A stretch of DNA of 64,000 nucleotides from Allobosea sp. 117 (GCF_000702305.1 NZ_JNLC01000017.1:186001-250000); one strand, 5' to 3'; positions 18,702 through 27,208 are shown, counted from the stretch's first letter. Translations and numbers: made by a program. Notes: a model not told the origin generated them from the letters alone.

Positions 18702-19216
18702 AGCCGCCATTCCACCGTGTCGACGGGGATGGCGTGCGCTTCCACGAAATCGGCGATCGCCTCGATGTCGTTCAGGTCGATGACCGGCAGAGCCATGCCG
18801 TCGAGCGGATGGTCGGAGGCGATGGCGATGATCTTCGGGTCGTCGGGATGAAGGAACGGCTTGCCGACCTCCGCGCGATGGATCTCGATCTTCGGATGGC
18901 CGTCGCGCTTGAAGCCCTCGACCAGTACCAGATCGACCTGCGACAGACGGGCCAGCAATTCGGGCAGCTCCGGTTCCGGCGCCCCGCGCAGCTCATGCAT
19001 CAGCGCCCAGCGGTTGGCGGAGGAGATCAGCACCTCGCGGGCGCCCGCCATGCGGTGGGTGTGCGAGTCCTTGCCGGGCTTGTCGACGTCGAAATCGTGA
19101 TGCGCGTGCTTCACGGTGGATATGTTCAGGCCCCGCCCCACAAGGACGGGGATGAGCTGGGCGAGCAGTGTCGTCTTTCCCGCACCGCTCCACCCTGCAA
19201 AGCCGATGACCCTCAT
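18683..19216 (-). CDS. mobB: Molybdopterin-guanine dinucleotide biosynthesis adaptor MobB
   Basis: 177 aa P-loop protein. Walker A is GWSGAGKTTL (residues 8-17), the conserved VKHAHHDFDVDKPGKDSHTH follows, and LVLVEGFKRDGHPKIE is the typical third motif. MobB binds GTP and assists MobA in making MGD cofactor. The last few residues (about ESFRI) and the stop codon are encoded inside the 18671-18701 hairpin, so the C-terminus may have been replaced by repeat sequence. Confidence 0.94.
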   Translation of the reverse strand: MRVIGFAGWSGAGKTTLLAQLIPVLVGRGLNISTVKHAHHDFDVDKPGKDSHTHRMAGAREVLISSANRWALMHELRGAPEPELPELLARLSQVDLVLVEGFKRDGHPKIEIHRAEVGKPFLHPDDPKIIAIASDHPLDGMALPVIDLNDIEAIADFVEAHAIPVDTVEWRLESFRI

Positions 19217-19347
19217 GGCGCTTCTCCCTTTTCAAGGACCCATCCGGCAGTCCCGCGGGGGTTGTCAACCCGCGGCGGCCAGGTCGGCGGCGGCAGGTCC
19301 TTGCCTGCGGCGCGCGCGGGGCTTAATCCGCCGGCCGGGAGACATTC

Positions 19348-19614
19348 ATGACGGCTGCCGACATCCGCCTCGATCTCAGGGGGCTCAAATGCCCCCTGCC
19401 CGCGCTTCACACGCGCCGGGCGCTCGAGCGCGCGGCAGCGGGCGCGCTGGTCGAGGTGGAATGCACCGATCCGATGTCGGTGATCGACATCCCGCATCTC
19501 GTGCGGCAACTGGGCCTGACGCTGGAAGGCGAAGACAGGCGCGAGGGCTCGTTCGTCTTCCGCATCCGCGCGGCTAGAGCCCTTTCCGATCAGGTGGGAT
19601 CACCTGATCGATAA
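19348..19614 (+). CDS. TusA-like sulfurtransferase with repeat-derived C-terminus
   Basis: 88 aa. The SirA/TusA motif LDLRGLKCPLPALHTRRAL contains the catalytic Cys in CPxP. The normal end of the fold is GSFVFRIRAA. The next 12 residues, starting at AGA 19574, are encoded by a dispersed repeat, which also supplies the TAA stop. TusA-type proteins pass persulfide sulfur to tRNA thiolation or molybdenum cofactor enzymes. The neighbouring mobA and mobB genes favour a cofactor link here, by position only. Confidence 0.88.
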   Translation: MTAADIRLDLRGLKCPLPALHTRRALERAAAGALVEVECTDPMSVIDIPHLVRQLGLTLEGEDRREGSFVFRIRAARALSDQVGSPDR

Positions 19615-19651
19615 GAAGGTGCTCCATTTCAATACGTTGGAGCATGCTCTA
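19574..19651. repeat. Dispersed double-hairpin repeat, copy 2 (short form)
   Basis: A 78-nt copy: AGAGCCCTTTCCGATCAGG, then a hairpin CGATCAGGTG/CACCTGATCG, then TTGGAGCATGCTCTA. It lacks the inner hairpin (CGCGAAAGT/ACTTTCGCG) of the copies at 6373 and 55822; the outer arm has collapsed to GAGCATGCTC. It forms the 3' end of the TusA-like gene and reaches the end of the convergent Nif11-like gene. Confidence 0.78.
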
Positions 19652-19903
19652 ATGATCGAGGATGAAGCGCATCAGCGCGCCGTAGCCGCCCTCTCCCTCG
19701 CCGACCGGCGTCTCCTCCCGCGCCTCGTCGGCGGCGGCTTCCAGCAGATCGCGCGCGGTGACGTCGAAGCCGCGATCGGTGAGGAAGTTCACCGCATCCT
19801 CCGGCGAGGCGAAGTTCGGCACGGCCGCCGCCAGAGCGTGGCCGAGCCCCGTATTGCCGCTGGCATCCGCCCTGAGGCGCTGCATGTCGGGGGTGCTGTT
19901 CAT
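19649..19903 (-). CDS. Nif11-like small protein
   Basis: 84 aa. The middle matches the Nif11-like pattern: MQRLRADASGNTGLGHALAA, then SPEDAVNFLTDRGFDVTARDL, with the hallmark AxxxGFxxTxxxL spacing. The family includes leaders of ribosomally made modified peptides and many orphan small proteins near nitrogen-fixation or metabolic genes. A GEGEGGYG stretch precedes the last ten residues, which resembles a double-glycine cleavage site, but no peptidase, exporter or modifying enzyme is adjacent. The ATG at 19903 follows GGAGCCATTCCC. A longer frame to 20005 lacks a ribosome site. Function unknown. Confidence 0.7.
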   Translation of the reverse strand: MNSTPDMQRLRADASGNTGLGHALAAAVPNFASPEDAVNFLTDRGFDVTARDLLEAAADEAREETPVGEGEGGYGALMRFILDH

Positions 19904-20173
19904 GGGAATGGCTCCGGCAGAGAAGGCAAAGACCGCCCACCTCATAACGGCGGCGGCATTGAAGCGTTCCCGCGTGGAGCGGCCCGGTTCAAGGAGCTCC
20001 GCCAATTCACGCCGTGGAACTGCGTATAGTTTATTTGCGAAACTGCGCTAATATTGCGTCATAATGTCGCTTGATCCGGGAGGCGGCCACGGACGCCACG
20101 AAAGACGGGCAGTCACGCGACGGCATATGAAGTCGGGTGACGGGCGGCGTCTTCGTTCGTCGCGGTGCGTGTC

Positions 20174-20407
20174 ATGAATGAGATTTCCGCAGATACCCTG
20201 GCGCGCGCTGTAGCCGCGGCCCTGGCGGAGTGGGAGCGCTCCCTCAACGAATTGCCGGACGAGGACGACGTCGACGAGGCGCGGGTCATGGAGCGCGTCG
20301 TGCTGGTGGCGCTGGCCGTGCTCCGACCGGAGATCGAGCGGGCGGCAACCGAGCGGGCAGCCTGCGGCGCGAACGCCGTCCGCGCGCCTGCCGATCACGT
20401 CCCATAG
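20174..20407 (+). CDS. Hypothetical small protein
   Basis: 77 aa, predicted mostly helical and acidic: SADTLARAVAAALAEWERSLNEL, then an Asp/Glu-rich DEDDVDEAR turn and a hydrophobic helix VMERVVLVALAVL (motif pieces quoted separately). I recognise no family. The ATG at 20174 lacks a good ribosome site; an in-frame GTG lies at 20165. The region is free of other genes on both strands, which favours real coding, but evidence is weak. Confidence 0.42.
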   Translation: MNEISADTLARAVAAALAEWERSLNELPDEDDVDEARVMERVVLVALAVLRPEIERAATERAACGANAVRAPADHVP

Positions 20408-20435
20408 TCATCGCCGCGACAAGCCGCGTCTCGGC

Positions 20436-21389
20436 TTATGCGCTTGCCTGATCGAGCGCCGCGATATCCTCGGTGGCCAGCCGCAGGCTGGCCGCCTTGG
20501 CGAAGCTGGCGACATGGGCGGCGCGCGTGGCGCTGGCGATGGGCGCGGTGACGCCCTTGCGCGCGATCAGCCAGGCGAGCGCCACCTCGGCGGGCTTGGC
20601 GCCATGACCGGCCCCGACGTGGTCGAGCGCCTTCAGGATCGCCTCGCCGCGCGGGGTCAGATATTTCGCCACGCGATCCCCGCGCTGCGATTGGCCGAGA
20701 TCCGCCGCCGACCGGTACTTGCCGGACAGGAAGCCGGAGGCCAGGCTGAAATAGGTCACGACGCCCAGCCCCTCGGCCATGCACAGTTCGCGCAGCACGC
20801 CGTCATAGGAGGCGCGGTCATAGAGGTTGTATTCCGGCTGAAGCACCTGATAGTGCGGCAGGCCCCTGTCCTTCGCGACCTTGAGCGCATCGGCGAGCTG
20901 GGCGGCGTTCAGGTTGGACGCGCCAATGGCCTTCACCTTGCCGGCCCGCAGGAGCTTTCCGTAAGCGGCGAGGGTTTCCTCATAGGGCGTCGCCGGATCC
21001 GGCCAGTGCGAGAAATAAAGGTCGATCGCCTCGATGCCGAGCCGGGAGAGCGAACCCTCGACCGCCTTCACGATCCATTCCTCGGACAGCGCCCCCGGAT
21101 GAGGGCCGCCGCCCACGGACCCGACCTTGGTGAAGATGGCCACCCTGTTGCGCATGCCGGGGCGGGCCTTCAGCCAGTTGCCGATGATGGTCTCGGATTC
21201 TCCGCCCGTGTTGCCGGGCACCCATGCGGAATAGACGTCGGCGGTGTCGATGGCGTTGAAGCCGTGGTCGACGAAGGCGTCGAGCACCTCGAAGCTGGTC
21301 TTCTCGTCGATGGTCCAGCCGAACACGTTGCCGCCGAACACGATCGGGGCGATCGAAAGACCGGTGGAGCCCAGGGCGCGCTTTTCCAT
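20436..21389 (-). CDS. Aldo/keto reductase
   Basis: 317 aa TIM-barrel NADPH-dependent reductase. The catalytic residues appear as Asp and Tyr in DTADVYSAW (about 48-56) and His in FSHWPDP; the cofactor region near the C-terminus reads PIASATRAAHVASFAKA. The form is that of the AKR11/12-like general-stress group; YghZ- and IolS-like enzymes are similar. Substrate unknown. It is followed by no partner gene on the same strand within 25 nt. Confidence 0.9.
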   Translation of the reverse strand: MEKRALGSTGLSIAPIVFGGNVFGWTIDEKTSFEVLDAFVDHGFNAIDTADVYSAWVPGNTGGESETIIGNWLKARPGMRNRVAIFTKVGSVGGGPHPGALSEEWIVKAVEGSLSRLGIEAIDLYFSHWPDPATPYEETLAAYGKLLRAGKVKAIGASNLNAAQLADALKVAKDRGLPHYQVLQPEYNLYDRASYDGVLRELCMAEGLGVVTYFSLASGFLSGKYRSAADLGQSQRGDRVAKYLTPRGEAILKALDHVGAGHGAKPAEVALAWLIARKGVTAPIASATRAAHVASFAKAASLRLATEDIAALDQASA

Positions 21390-21531
21390 CTGTCTGACCT
21401 CGTGTCTGGCCTCATCTCTGGCGTCCCGACATTATCCCAATCGGGGCGCGGAGCTGCGCAAATGACCGCGACGTGGCGCTGCCGACATCATGGCGGTCCT
21501 CATGGCTATCCGGTTCTCGTTTCGTCGGGCG

Positions 21532-22752
21532 TCAGGGAATGCCGTTGATCTGCCGCGGGCTCGGCAGGAACCAGGCAAGCAGCCCGATGGCCGGGAGGAA
21601 CGAGCAGATACGATACACGGCCTCGATGCCGATCACGTCCGCGATTTCCCCGAGCATCGCCGCCGCGATGCCGCCGAGGCCGAAGGTAAGTCCGTAGAAG
21701 AAGCCGCCGACCAGCCCGATGCGATCGGGCATCAGGTCGATGGCATAGACCAGGATGGCGGCGAAGGCGCTCGACATGATCAGGTTGATGATGACGGTCA
21801 GGACGCCCGTCCAGAACAGGTCCACATAGGGCAGCAGGACCGTGAAGGGGAGCGCTCCGAGAATGGAGAACCAGATGACCTTGTCGCGCCCGATCCTGTC
21901 TCCCAGCATGCCGCCACCCACCGCTCCGGCCGCCGACGAGAGGAGAAAGAGGAACAGCATGACCTGCGAGGTCTGGAGTGAAACCCCGAACTTGCCCATC
22001 AGATAGAAGGTGTAGAACGAGGTGAAGCTCGCCGTGTACGCGTTCTTCGAGAAGAGCAGCACGATCAGTATGGCGATGGCGGGAATGACGACCGAAGGCG
22101 GCGGAGCGGTGCGCTGACGGTCGAAGTCCGGTCCGGTGGCGGCCCGCGCCGCCTTGCGCTGCTTGCCGATGAGCGCGGCGCGCCCGGCCGTCCAGGTCAT
22201 GAGCACCATGGCGACCAGCGCCGCCACGGAGAACCAGGCGAGACTGCCCTGACCGTTGGGAACGATGATGAAGGCGGCCAGCAGCGGTCCGAGCGCGCCG
22301 CCGGTCTGTCCGCCGACCTGGAAGATGCCCTGCGCCAGCCCGTGCTGCCCGCCGGACGCATTCCGGGCCATCCGCGTCGCCTCGGGGTGGAAGATGGACG
22401 ACCCGATGCCGACGCAGGCCGCCGCCACCAGCAGCAGCGGGTAGCTCCCGGCCGATGCCAGGCCGACAAGGCCGGTCAGGGTGAATGCCATGCCGAGGAC
22501 CATCGAATAGGGCATGGGATGCTTGTCGGTGTAGAGGCCGACGAGCGGCTGCAGGAGCGAGGCGGCGACCTGGAATGTCAGGGTCATCAGCCCGATCTGC
22601 CCGAAGTCGAGCGCATAGGCCGCCTTGATGATCGGATAGATCGCCGGGATGAGCGACTGGATCATGTCGTTCAGCAGGTGCGTGACGCTCAATGCGATCA
22701 GCACAGGCATAGCGGCGCGATGGGCGATTGCCGTCGACGCGTTCACGTTCAT
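21532..22752 (-). CDS. MFS transporter, fosmidomycin-resistance (Fsr) family
   Basis: 406 aa with about 12 hydrophobic segments. THLLNDMIQSLIPAIYPI near residues 24-41 and GIGSSIFHPEATRMAR near 115-130 are hallmarks of the Fsr group of the major facilitator superfamily. Such proteins export fosmidomycin or related phosphonates; the true substrate here is not known. Two GTTTTC direct repeats, 10 bp apart, lie just upstream of the ATG. Confidence 0.88.
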   Translation of the reverse strand: MNVNASTAIAHRAAMPVLIALSVTHLLNDMIQSLIPAIYPIIKAAYALDFGQIGLMTLTFQVAASLLQPLVGLYTDKHPMPYSMVLGMAFTLTGLVGLASAGSYPLLLVAAACVGIGSSIFHPEATRMARNASGGQHGLAQGIFQVGGQTGGALGPLLAAFIIVPNGQGSLAWFSVAALVAMVLMTWTAGRAALIGKQRKAARAATGPDFDRQRTAPPPSVVIPAIAILIVLLFSKNAYTASFTSFYTFYLMGKFGVSLQTSQVMLFLFLLSSAAGAVGGGMLGDRIGRDKVIWFSILGALPFTVLLPYVDLFWTGVLTVIINLIMSSAFAAILVYAIDLMPDRIGLVGGFFYGLTFGLGGIAAAMLGEIADVIGIEAVYRICSFLPAIGLLAWFLPSPRQINGIP

Positions 22753-22758
22753 GAGAAT

Positions 22759-22774
22759 GTTTTCTTAAGTTTTC
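22759..22774. promoter_or_regulatory. Direct repeat GTTTTC-N4-GTTTTC upstream of the Fsr gene
   Basis: Two GTTTTC hexamers at 22759 and 22769 are spaced one helical turn apart, 7 nt before the Fsr start. The position fits an operator or the 5' untranslated region. No regulator gene is adjacent, so this is only a candidate. Confidence 0.25.
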
Positions 22775-23028
22775 GAAGCTGGCGTCGTATGTTCACTAAC
22801 GCAAAACAGGTCGTCGGACAACTTCATCAGTAGCGTCGAGCGCCCCCGGCGCCGCACGGGGTTTCCGCCCTGTTCGTGCCGATCCTTGCCGCCCGTGGAG
22901 CTCTGGCCACGAGTGGCACCCCCGAGACTCTGAGACCCCCACCAGTGCGAAGAGGCGAGACGTCCAACCGGTTGACGTTGCCGCTCTTCCATGGCTTGGG
23001 TCTCGTTGTATTCAACGGGGAATAGCCA

Positions 23029-23841
23029 ATGACCGCCACAGATCATCCGGCGAAGAGCAGAAGCAGCAAGGTCGCCGCGTTTGCCGCTGGGTGTATCATC
23101 GGTATCTTTGGCGGAATGATCGGCCTCGGCGGTGCCGAATTCCGGCTTCCGATCCTGATCGGCTTCTTCAGCTTTCCCGCTCTTGAAGCGGTGATTTTGA
23201 ACAAGGCCATGAGCCTGATCGTCGTCGCGTTCGCGCTCCCGTTTCGCGCGAGCGCCGTGCCGTTCTCAGAGTTGGCCTCTCACTGGCCGATTATCGTCAA
23301 CCTCCTTGCCGGCAGCATCGCGGGAGCATGGCTGGGAGCCGGGTGGGCGACTCGTCTGCGGTCAGAATCCCTTTACAAGGTGATCGCGCTCTTACTTGTC
23401 ATGATCGCCGTCGTCTTGCTGTTGGGGCATGATCCGAATGGCACCGGGCGCCCACTCTTCGACATGCCGCTACAGGTCTTCGTCGGCATAGGCGCAGGCT
23501 TTGCCATCGGTATCGTTGCCGCGATCCTTGGCGTTGCAGGCGGCGAATTGCTCATCCCGACAATCGTTCTCCTGTTCGGCGCCGATATCAAACTGGCGGG
23601 AAGTCTGTCGTTGGCGGTAAGCCTGCCGACTATGATCGCCGCTTTTGCTCGCTACAGTCGCGATGGTAGCTTTTCGGTGCTCGGACGGAATCGGTCGTTC
23701 GCAATCACAATGGCGGCGGGGTCGATTGTCGGCGCCTTCATCGGAGGGCAATTGCTGGGAGTGGTGCCCAACGAATTTCTGCTGCCCTTCCTCGCGATCC
23801 TTCTGCTGCTTTCAGCGGTCAAGGTTTGGCGGCACACCTGA
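23029..23841 (+). CDS. TauE/SafE family permease (sulfite/organic anion exporter type)
   Basis: 270 aa with about eight hydrophobic segments. The two family repeats are visible: GMIGLGGAEFRLPILIGFF (about 29-47) and AAILGVAGGELLIPTIVLLF (about 165-184). Family members move sulfite, sulfoacetate and similar organosulfur anions. Base composition is visibly lower in GC than the flanks, with many A/T third positions (TTG, ATT, TTT codons), which suggests acquisition by transfer. It sits beside the 3' end of tRNA-Lys, a common insertion point. Confidence 0.87.
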   Translation: MTATDHPAKSRSSKVAAFAAGCIIGIFGGMIGLGGAEFRLPILIGFFSFPALEAVILNKAMSLIVVAFALPFRASAVPFSELASHWPIIVNLLAGSIAGAWLGAGWATRLRSESLYKVIALLLVMIAVVLLLGHDPNGTGRPLFDMPLQVFVGIGAGFAIGIVAAILGVAGGELLIPTIVLLFGADIKLAGSLSLAVSLPTMIAAFARYSRDGSFSVLGRNRSFAITMAAGSIVGAFIGGQLLGVVPNEFLLPFLAILLLLSAVKVWRHT

Positions 23842-24025
23842 AAGGTCGGGCGCGCCGACGTGTCCCCAGTATGCCCTCCTCACAGCATACCCGCTCAGCG
23901 GCAAGTCAGTGAATTATGGGGCGCGATTTGAACCCCTGCAGGCCCCCCAGTAGCAATTGTCAGCAAAGTGAAGGCCGCAGCCTACCGCGACCTCCATCTA
24001 AGCTAACGTATTTACTCGATATTTG
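23842..24025. other. Gene-free spacer between TauE gene and tRNA-Lys
   Basis: About 185 nt with no credible coding frame. It contains GATTTGAACCCCTGCAG near 23928-23945, which resembles the T-loop part of a tRNA on the minus strand, but no T stem or acceptor partner can be paired. It could be a remnant of a tRNA or attachment site; otherwise I see nothing in it. Confidence 0.3.
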
Positions 24026-24101
24026 TGGTGAGCCCGTCGGGATTCGAACCCGAGACCCCATGATTAAAAGTCACGTGCTCTACCGGCTGAGCTACGGGCT
24101 C
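24026..24101 (-). tRNA. tRNA-Lys(TTT)
   Basis: The reverse complement folds as a full cloverleaf: acceptor GAGCCCG/CGGGCTC, D stem GCTC/GAGC, anticodon arm CGTGA-CTTTTAA-TCATG with anticodon TTT, and T arm TCGGG-TTCGAAT-CCCGA. The discriminator is A and CCA is encoded (24026-24028). Confidence 0.96.
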
Positions 24102-24219
24102 CCACGCGCGGGGCTTAAGCGTTTCGGCGCTGGAAGGCAAGCTTCGCCGTGATCCGCGAGCTGTGGACCATGGCACATAAGGCGTCCCGCCGCCGCTCTC
24201 GATTTTTGCAGTTTTGCAA

Positions 24220-24234
24220 TTCTGATATTCAGAA
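24220..24234. promoter_or_regulatory. Palindrome TTCTGA-TAT-TCAGAA upstream of wrbA
   Basis: A perfect 6-bp inverted repeat with a 3-nt spacer, inside an A/T-rich stretch (TTTTTGCAGTTTTGCAATTC) about 95 nt before the wrbA ATG. The context suits a promoter with an operator. The cognate regulator is not in the window. Confidence 0.35.
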
Positions 24235-24328
24235 ACGCTGCTTTGTTTGCGTGTCTCGGGTGCTTAGCTTTCGGCCATGACATCACACCGGGTGGCCATG
24301 AGGCGCCCGCGATCAGGAGCCGACTGAC

Positions 24329-24928
24329 ATGGCCAAGGTTCTCGTCCTCTACTATTCCTCCTACGGGCACATCGAAGCGATGGCCAATGCGGTCGCCGAG
24401 GGCGCCCGCGAGGCCGGCGCCGAGGTCGCCGTGAAGCGGGTGCCGGAGACGGTGCCGCTGGAGGTGGCCCAGAAGGCCGGCTTCAAGCTCGACCAGGCGG
24501 CGCCCATCGCCACCGTCGACGAGCTCAAGGACTATGACGCGATCATCTTCGGCTCGGGCACGCGCTTCGGCAACGTGACCTCGCAGCTCCGCAGCTTCAT
24601 CGACCAGACCGGCGGCCTGTGGTTCACCGGCGGGCTGGTCGGCAAGGTCGGCTCGGTCTTCACCTCCTCCGCCACGCAGCATGGCGGGCAGGAATCGACC
24701 ATTCTGTCCTTCGTCCCCACCCTCCTGCATCACGGCATGGTGGTGGTCGGCCTGCCCTATGCCTTCCAGGGCCAGATGGGCGTCGATGAGATCAAGGGCG
24801 GCTCGCCCTATGGCGCCTCGACGATCACCGACGGCGACGGCAGCCGCCAGCCTTCCGAAGTCGAGCTTGCCGGCGCGCGCTACCAGGGCAAGCATGTCGC
24901 GTCCATCGCGGCGAAGCTGCACGGCTGA
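24329..24928 (+). CDS. wrbA: NAD(P)H:quinone oxidoreductase WrbA
   Basis: 199 aa, normal length for WrbA. The FMN phosphate loop [12 protein letters not shown] lies near residues 8-19; [15 protein letters not shown] and [15 protein letters not shown] are diagnostic WrbA segments. It performs two-electron quinone reduction as a cytoplasmic tetramer, protecting against redox stress. An AGGAG ribosome site precedes the ATG. It converges on tgt, with 12 nt between stops. Confidence 0.95.
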   Translation: MAKVLVLYYSSYGHIEAMANAVAEGAREAGAEVAVKRVPETVPLEVAQKAGFKLDQAAPIATVDELKDYDAIIFGSGTRFGNVTSQLRSFIDQTGGLWFTGGLVGKVGSVFTSSATQHGGQESTILSFVPTLLHHGMVVVGLPYAFQGQMGVDEIKGGSPYGASTITDGDGSRQPSEVELAGARYQGKHVASIAAKLHG

Positions 24929-24940
24929 ACATAGCGGGCC

Positions 24941-26074
24941 TCAGCGCGGGGGGATATCTCCCCGCGCCCAGCCTTCCTTCACCGCTGCGCGGAAGTCGTC
25001 GAACCGTCCCTCGTCGATCGCCGCGCGGATGCCGGCCATCAGATGCTGGTAATAGGCGAGGTTCACCCAGGTCAGCAGCATCGAGCCCAGCATCTCGTCG
25101 CAACGAATGAGATGGTGCAGATAGGCGCGCGAATAGTCCCGCGCCGCCGGGCAATCGCTTTCCTCGTCCAGCGGACGCGGGTCGTTGGCGTGGCGGGCGT
25201 TCTTCAGGTTGATCTTGCCGAAGCGGGTGAAGGCGAGCGCGTGCCGCCCGGCGCGGGTCGGCATCACACAGTCGAACATGTCGATGCCGCGGGCGACCGA
25301 TTCCACGATGTCGTCCGGCGTGCCGACGCCCATGAGGTAGCGCGGCCGGTCGTCGGGAAGCACCGGCGCCACCGTCTCGATCATGCGCAGCATGACCGCC
25401 TGCGGCTCGCCGACGGCGAGGCCGCCGATCGAATAGCCCGGAAAGCCGATATCGACGAGGCCGCGCGCGGATTCGATCCGCAGCTCCTCGTCGTCGCCCC
25501 CTTGTACGATGCCGAACAGAGCGCGGCCCGGCGGCTGGGCCTCGAAGGCGCGCTTGGAGCGCTCCGCCCAGCGCAGCGAGAGCCGGAGCGCGCGCGCGAT
25601 GTCGTCGTGCGTCGCCGGCAGGCGCACGCATTCGTCGAGCTGCATCTGGATATCGGCGCCGAGAAGCCCCTGAATCTCGACCGAACGTTCCGGGGTGAGC
25701 GCGTGATAGGCGCCGTCGACATGCGAGCGGAAGGTCACGCCCTCCTCGGTCAGCTTGCGCAGGCTCGCCAGCGACATGACCTGGAAGCCGCCGGAATCGG
25801 TGAGGATCGGATAGGGCCAGCGGGCGAATTCGTGCAGGCCGCCCAGTGCCGCCACCCGCTCGGCACCGGGCCGCAGCATCAGGTGATAGGTGTTGCCGAG
25901 GATGATGTCGGCGCCAAGCGCGCGGACCTGCTCGGGATACATGCCTTTCACCGTGCCGGCGGTGCCGACCGGCATGAAGGCGGGCGTGCGGATGGTGCCG
26001 CGCGGTGTCGAAATCTCACCGAGGCGCGCGGCGCCGTCGACCGCCCGCAGGGTAAATCGAAACGGATCGCTCAT
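24941..26074 (-). CDS. tgt: Queuine tRNA-ribosyltransferase
   Basis: 377 aa TIM-barrel enzyme that swaps guanine-34 for preQ1 in tRNAs with GUN anticodons. Catalytic and base-binding regions are [14 protein letters not shown] and [15 protein letters not shown]. The zinc site is unusual: the canonical CxCxxC is read here as SDCPAA, so only the middle Cys remains, with the His in YLHHL. The ATG overlaps the queA stop (ATGA), so translation is coupled. I recall similar substitutions in other Rhizobiales, so this may be a lineage trait rather than damage. Confidence 0.95.
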   Translation of the reverse strand: MSDPFRFTLRAVDGAARLGEISTPRGTIRTPAFMPVGTAGTVKGMYPEQVRALGADIILGNTYHLMLRPGAERVAALGGLHEFARWPYPILTDSGGFQVMSLASLRKLTEEGVTFRSHVDGAYHALTPERSVEIQGLLGADIQMQLDECVRLPATHDDIARALRLSLRWAERSKRAFEAQPPGRALFGIVQGGDDEELRIESARGLVDIGFPGYSIGGLAVGEPQAVMLRMIETVAPVLPDDRPRYLMGVGTPDDIVESVARGIDMFDCVMPTRAGRHALAFTRFGKINLKNARHANDPRPLDEESDCPAARDYSRAYLHHLIRCDEMLGSMLLTWVNLAYYQHLMAGIRAAIDEGRFDDFRAAVKEGWARGDIPPR

Positions 26075-27159
26075 GGCGCAGCTTTTGGCAGCAAAAGGCA
26101 GGCGTCGCCATAGGAATAGAAGCGGTAGCCCTGCGCGATGGCGTGGGCATAGGCGCGCTTCTGCGCCTCGTGGCCGATGAAGGCGGCGACCAGCATCACG
26201 AGGGTCGAGCGCGGCAGGTGGAAGTTCGTCAGCATGCCGTCGATGAAGCGGAAGCGCGTGCCGGGCGTGATGAAGATGTCGGTCTCGCCGTGCCATGCTT
26301 TGAGCCGGCCTTCCTCGGACGCCGCGCTTTCCAGCAGCCGCGTCGCCGTGGTGCCGACCGAGACGACACGCCCTCCCCGCGCCTTCACGGCGTTCAAGGC
26401 GTCCGCGGTCACGGCGGAGATCTCGCCCCATTCGGCATGCATGCGGTGCGCGCTGGTGTCGTCCGCCTTCACCGGCAGGAAGGTGCCGGCCCCGACATGC
26501 AGGGTCACGCGATGGGTTTCGATCCCGCGCGCGGCGAGCCGCTCGACGAGCTGCGGGGTGAAATGGAGGCCGGCCGTGGGGGCCGCGACCGAGCCCTCCG
26601 CATCGGCGAACATGGTCTGATAGTCGGCGCGGTCGCGCAGGTCGTCCGGCCGCTTTGCCGCGATATAGGGCGGCAGCGGGATGTGCCCGACCGTCGCGAT
26701 GGCTTCGTCGAGGGCCGGTCCCGAGAGATCGAACTGCAGGCGGATTTCGCCGCCCTCGCCCTTCTCGGCGACGGTGGCGTCCAGCGTGCCGAGCAGGCAC
26801 GCTTCGTTCTCGCCGCCGAAATGGATGCGGTCGCCGATCGCGAGCCGCTTGCCCGGGCGGGCGAGCGCGAGCCATGCGTCGGGCGCGACGCGCTTGTGGA
26901 GCATCGCCTCGACGCGCACATCGCTGCCGCCGGCGCGATGACGCACGCCGTTCAGCCGGGCGGGAACGACGCGGGTGTCGTTCACCACCAGGGCGTCGCC
27001 CGGCGCGAGCAGTTCGGGAAGGTCGCGGACGTGGGCGTCGGTCAGCTCATGCGTGTCGCCGGGCCGCACGACGAGCATGCGCGCCGCGTCGCGCGGCGAG
27101 ACGGGCCGGAGCGCGATGCGCTCGGGCGGCAGCTCGAAATCGAAGAGATCGACGCGCAT
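26071..27159 (-). CDS. queA: tRNA preQ1-34 ribosyltransferase-isomerase QueA
   Basis: 362 aa. The N-terminus [16 protein letters not shown] and the motifs [24 protein letters not shown] and LHVGAGTF are characteristic. QueA transfers the ribosyl part of S-adenosylmethionine to preQ1 in tRNA, making epoxyqueuosine, the step after Tgt. The two genes overlap by 4 nt. A hairpin separates queA from the upstream ppiB. Confidence 0.96.
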   Translation of the reverse strand: MRVDLFDFELPPERIALRPVSPRDAARMLVVRPGDTHELTDAHVRDLPELLAPGDALVVNDTRVVPARLNGVRHRAGGSDVRVEAMLHKRVAPDAWLALARPGKRLAIGDRIHFGGENEACLLGTLDATVAEKGEGGEIRLQFDLSGPALDEAIATVGHIPLPPYIAAKRPDDLRDRADYQTMFADAEGSVAAPTAGLHFTPQLVERLAARGIETHRVTLHVGAGTFLPVKADDTSAHRMHAEWGEISAVTADALNAVKARGGRVVSVGTTATRLLESAASEEGRLKAWHGETDIFITPGTRFRFIDGMLTNFHLPRSTLVMLVAAFIGHEAQKRAYAHAIAQGYRFYSYGDACLLLPKAAP

Positions 27160-27168
27160 GTCTCGAAT

Positions 27169-27194
27169 GCCTCACCCTGCGGGCAGGGTGAGGC
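27169..27194. terminator. Hairpin between ppiB and queA
   Basis: GCCTCACCCTGC and GCAGGGTGAGGC form an 11-bp stem with a CGGG loop, 10 nt before the queA start on the minus strand. With no T run it is more likely an attenuating or mRNA-stabilising hairpin, or a repeat, than a strong terminator. Confidence 0.5.
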
Positions 27195-27208
27195 CGATGG
27201 GATGGAGA

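Noticed and set aside
22765-23046. 93-codon minus-strand frame upstream of the TauE gene
   Set aside because: No family resemblance and no ribosome site; it lies in the promoter spacer between two divergent transporter genes.
23916-24152. Plus-strand frame crossing tRNA-Lys
   Set aside because: It reads through the antisense of a tRNA (GIRTRDP-type translation), a well-known annotation artefact.
24941-26875. One long minus-strand frame running from tgt into queA
   Set aside because: The N-terminal part is queA in a wrong frame; tgt proper begins at 26074, where the protein matches its family and couples to the queA stop.
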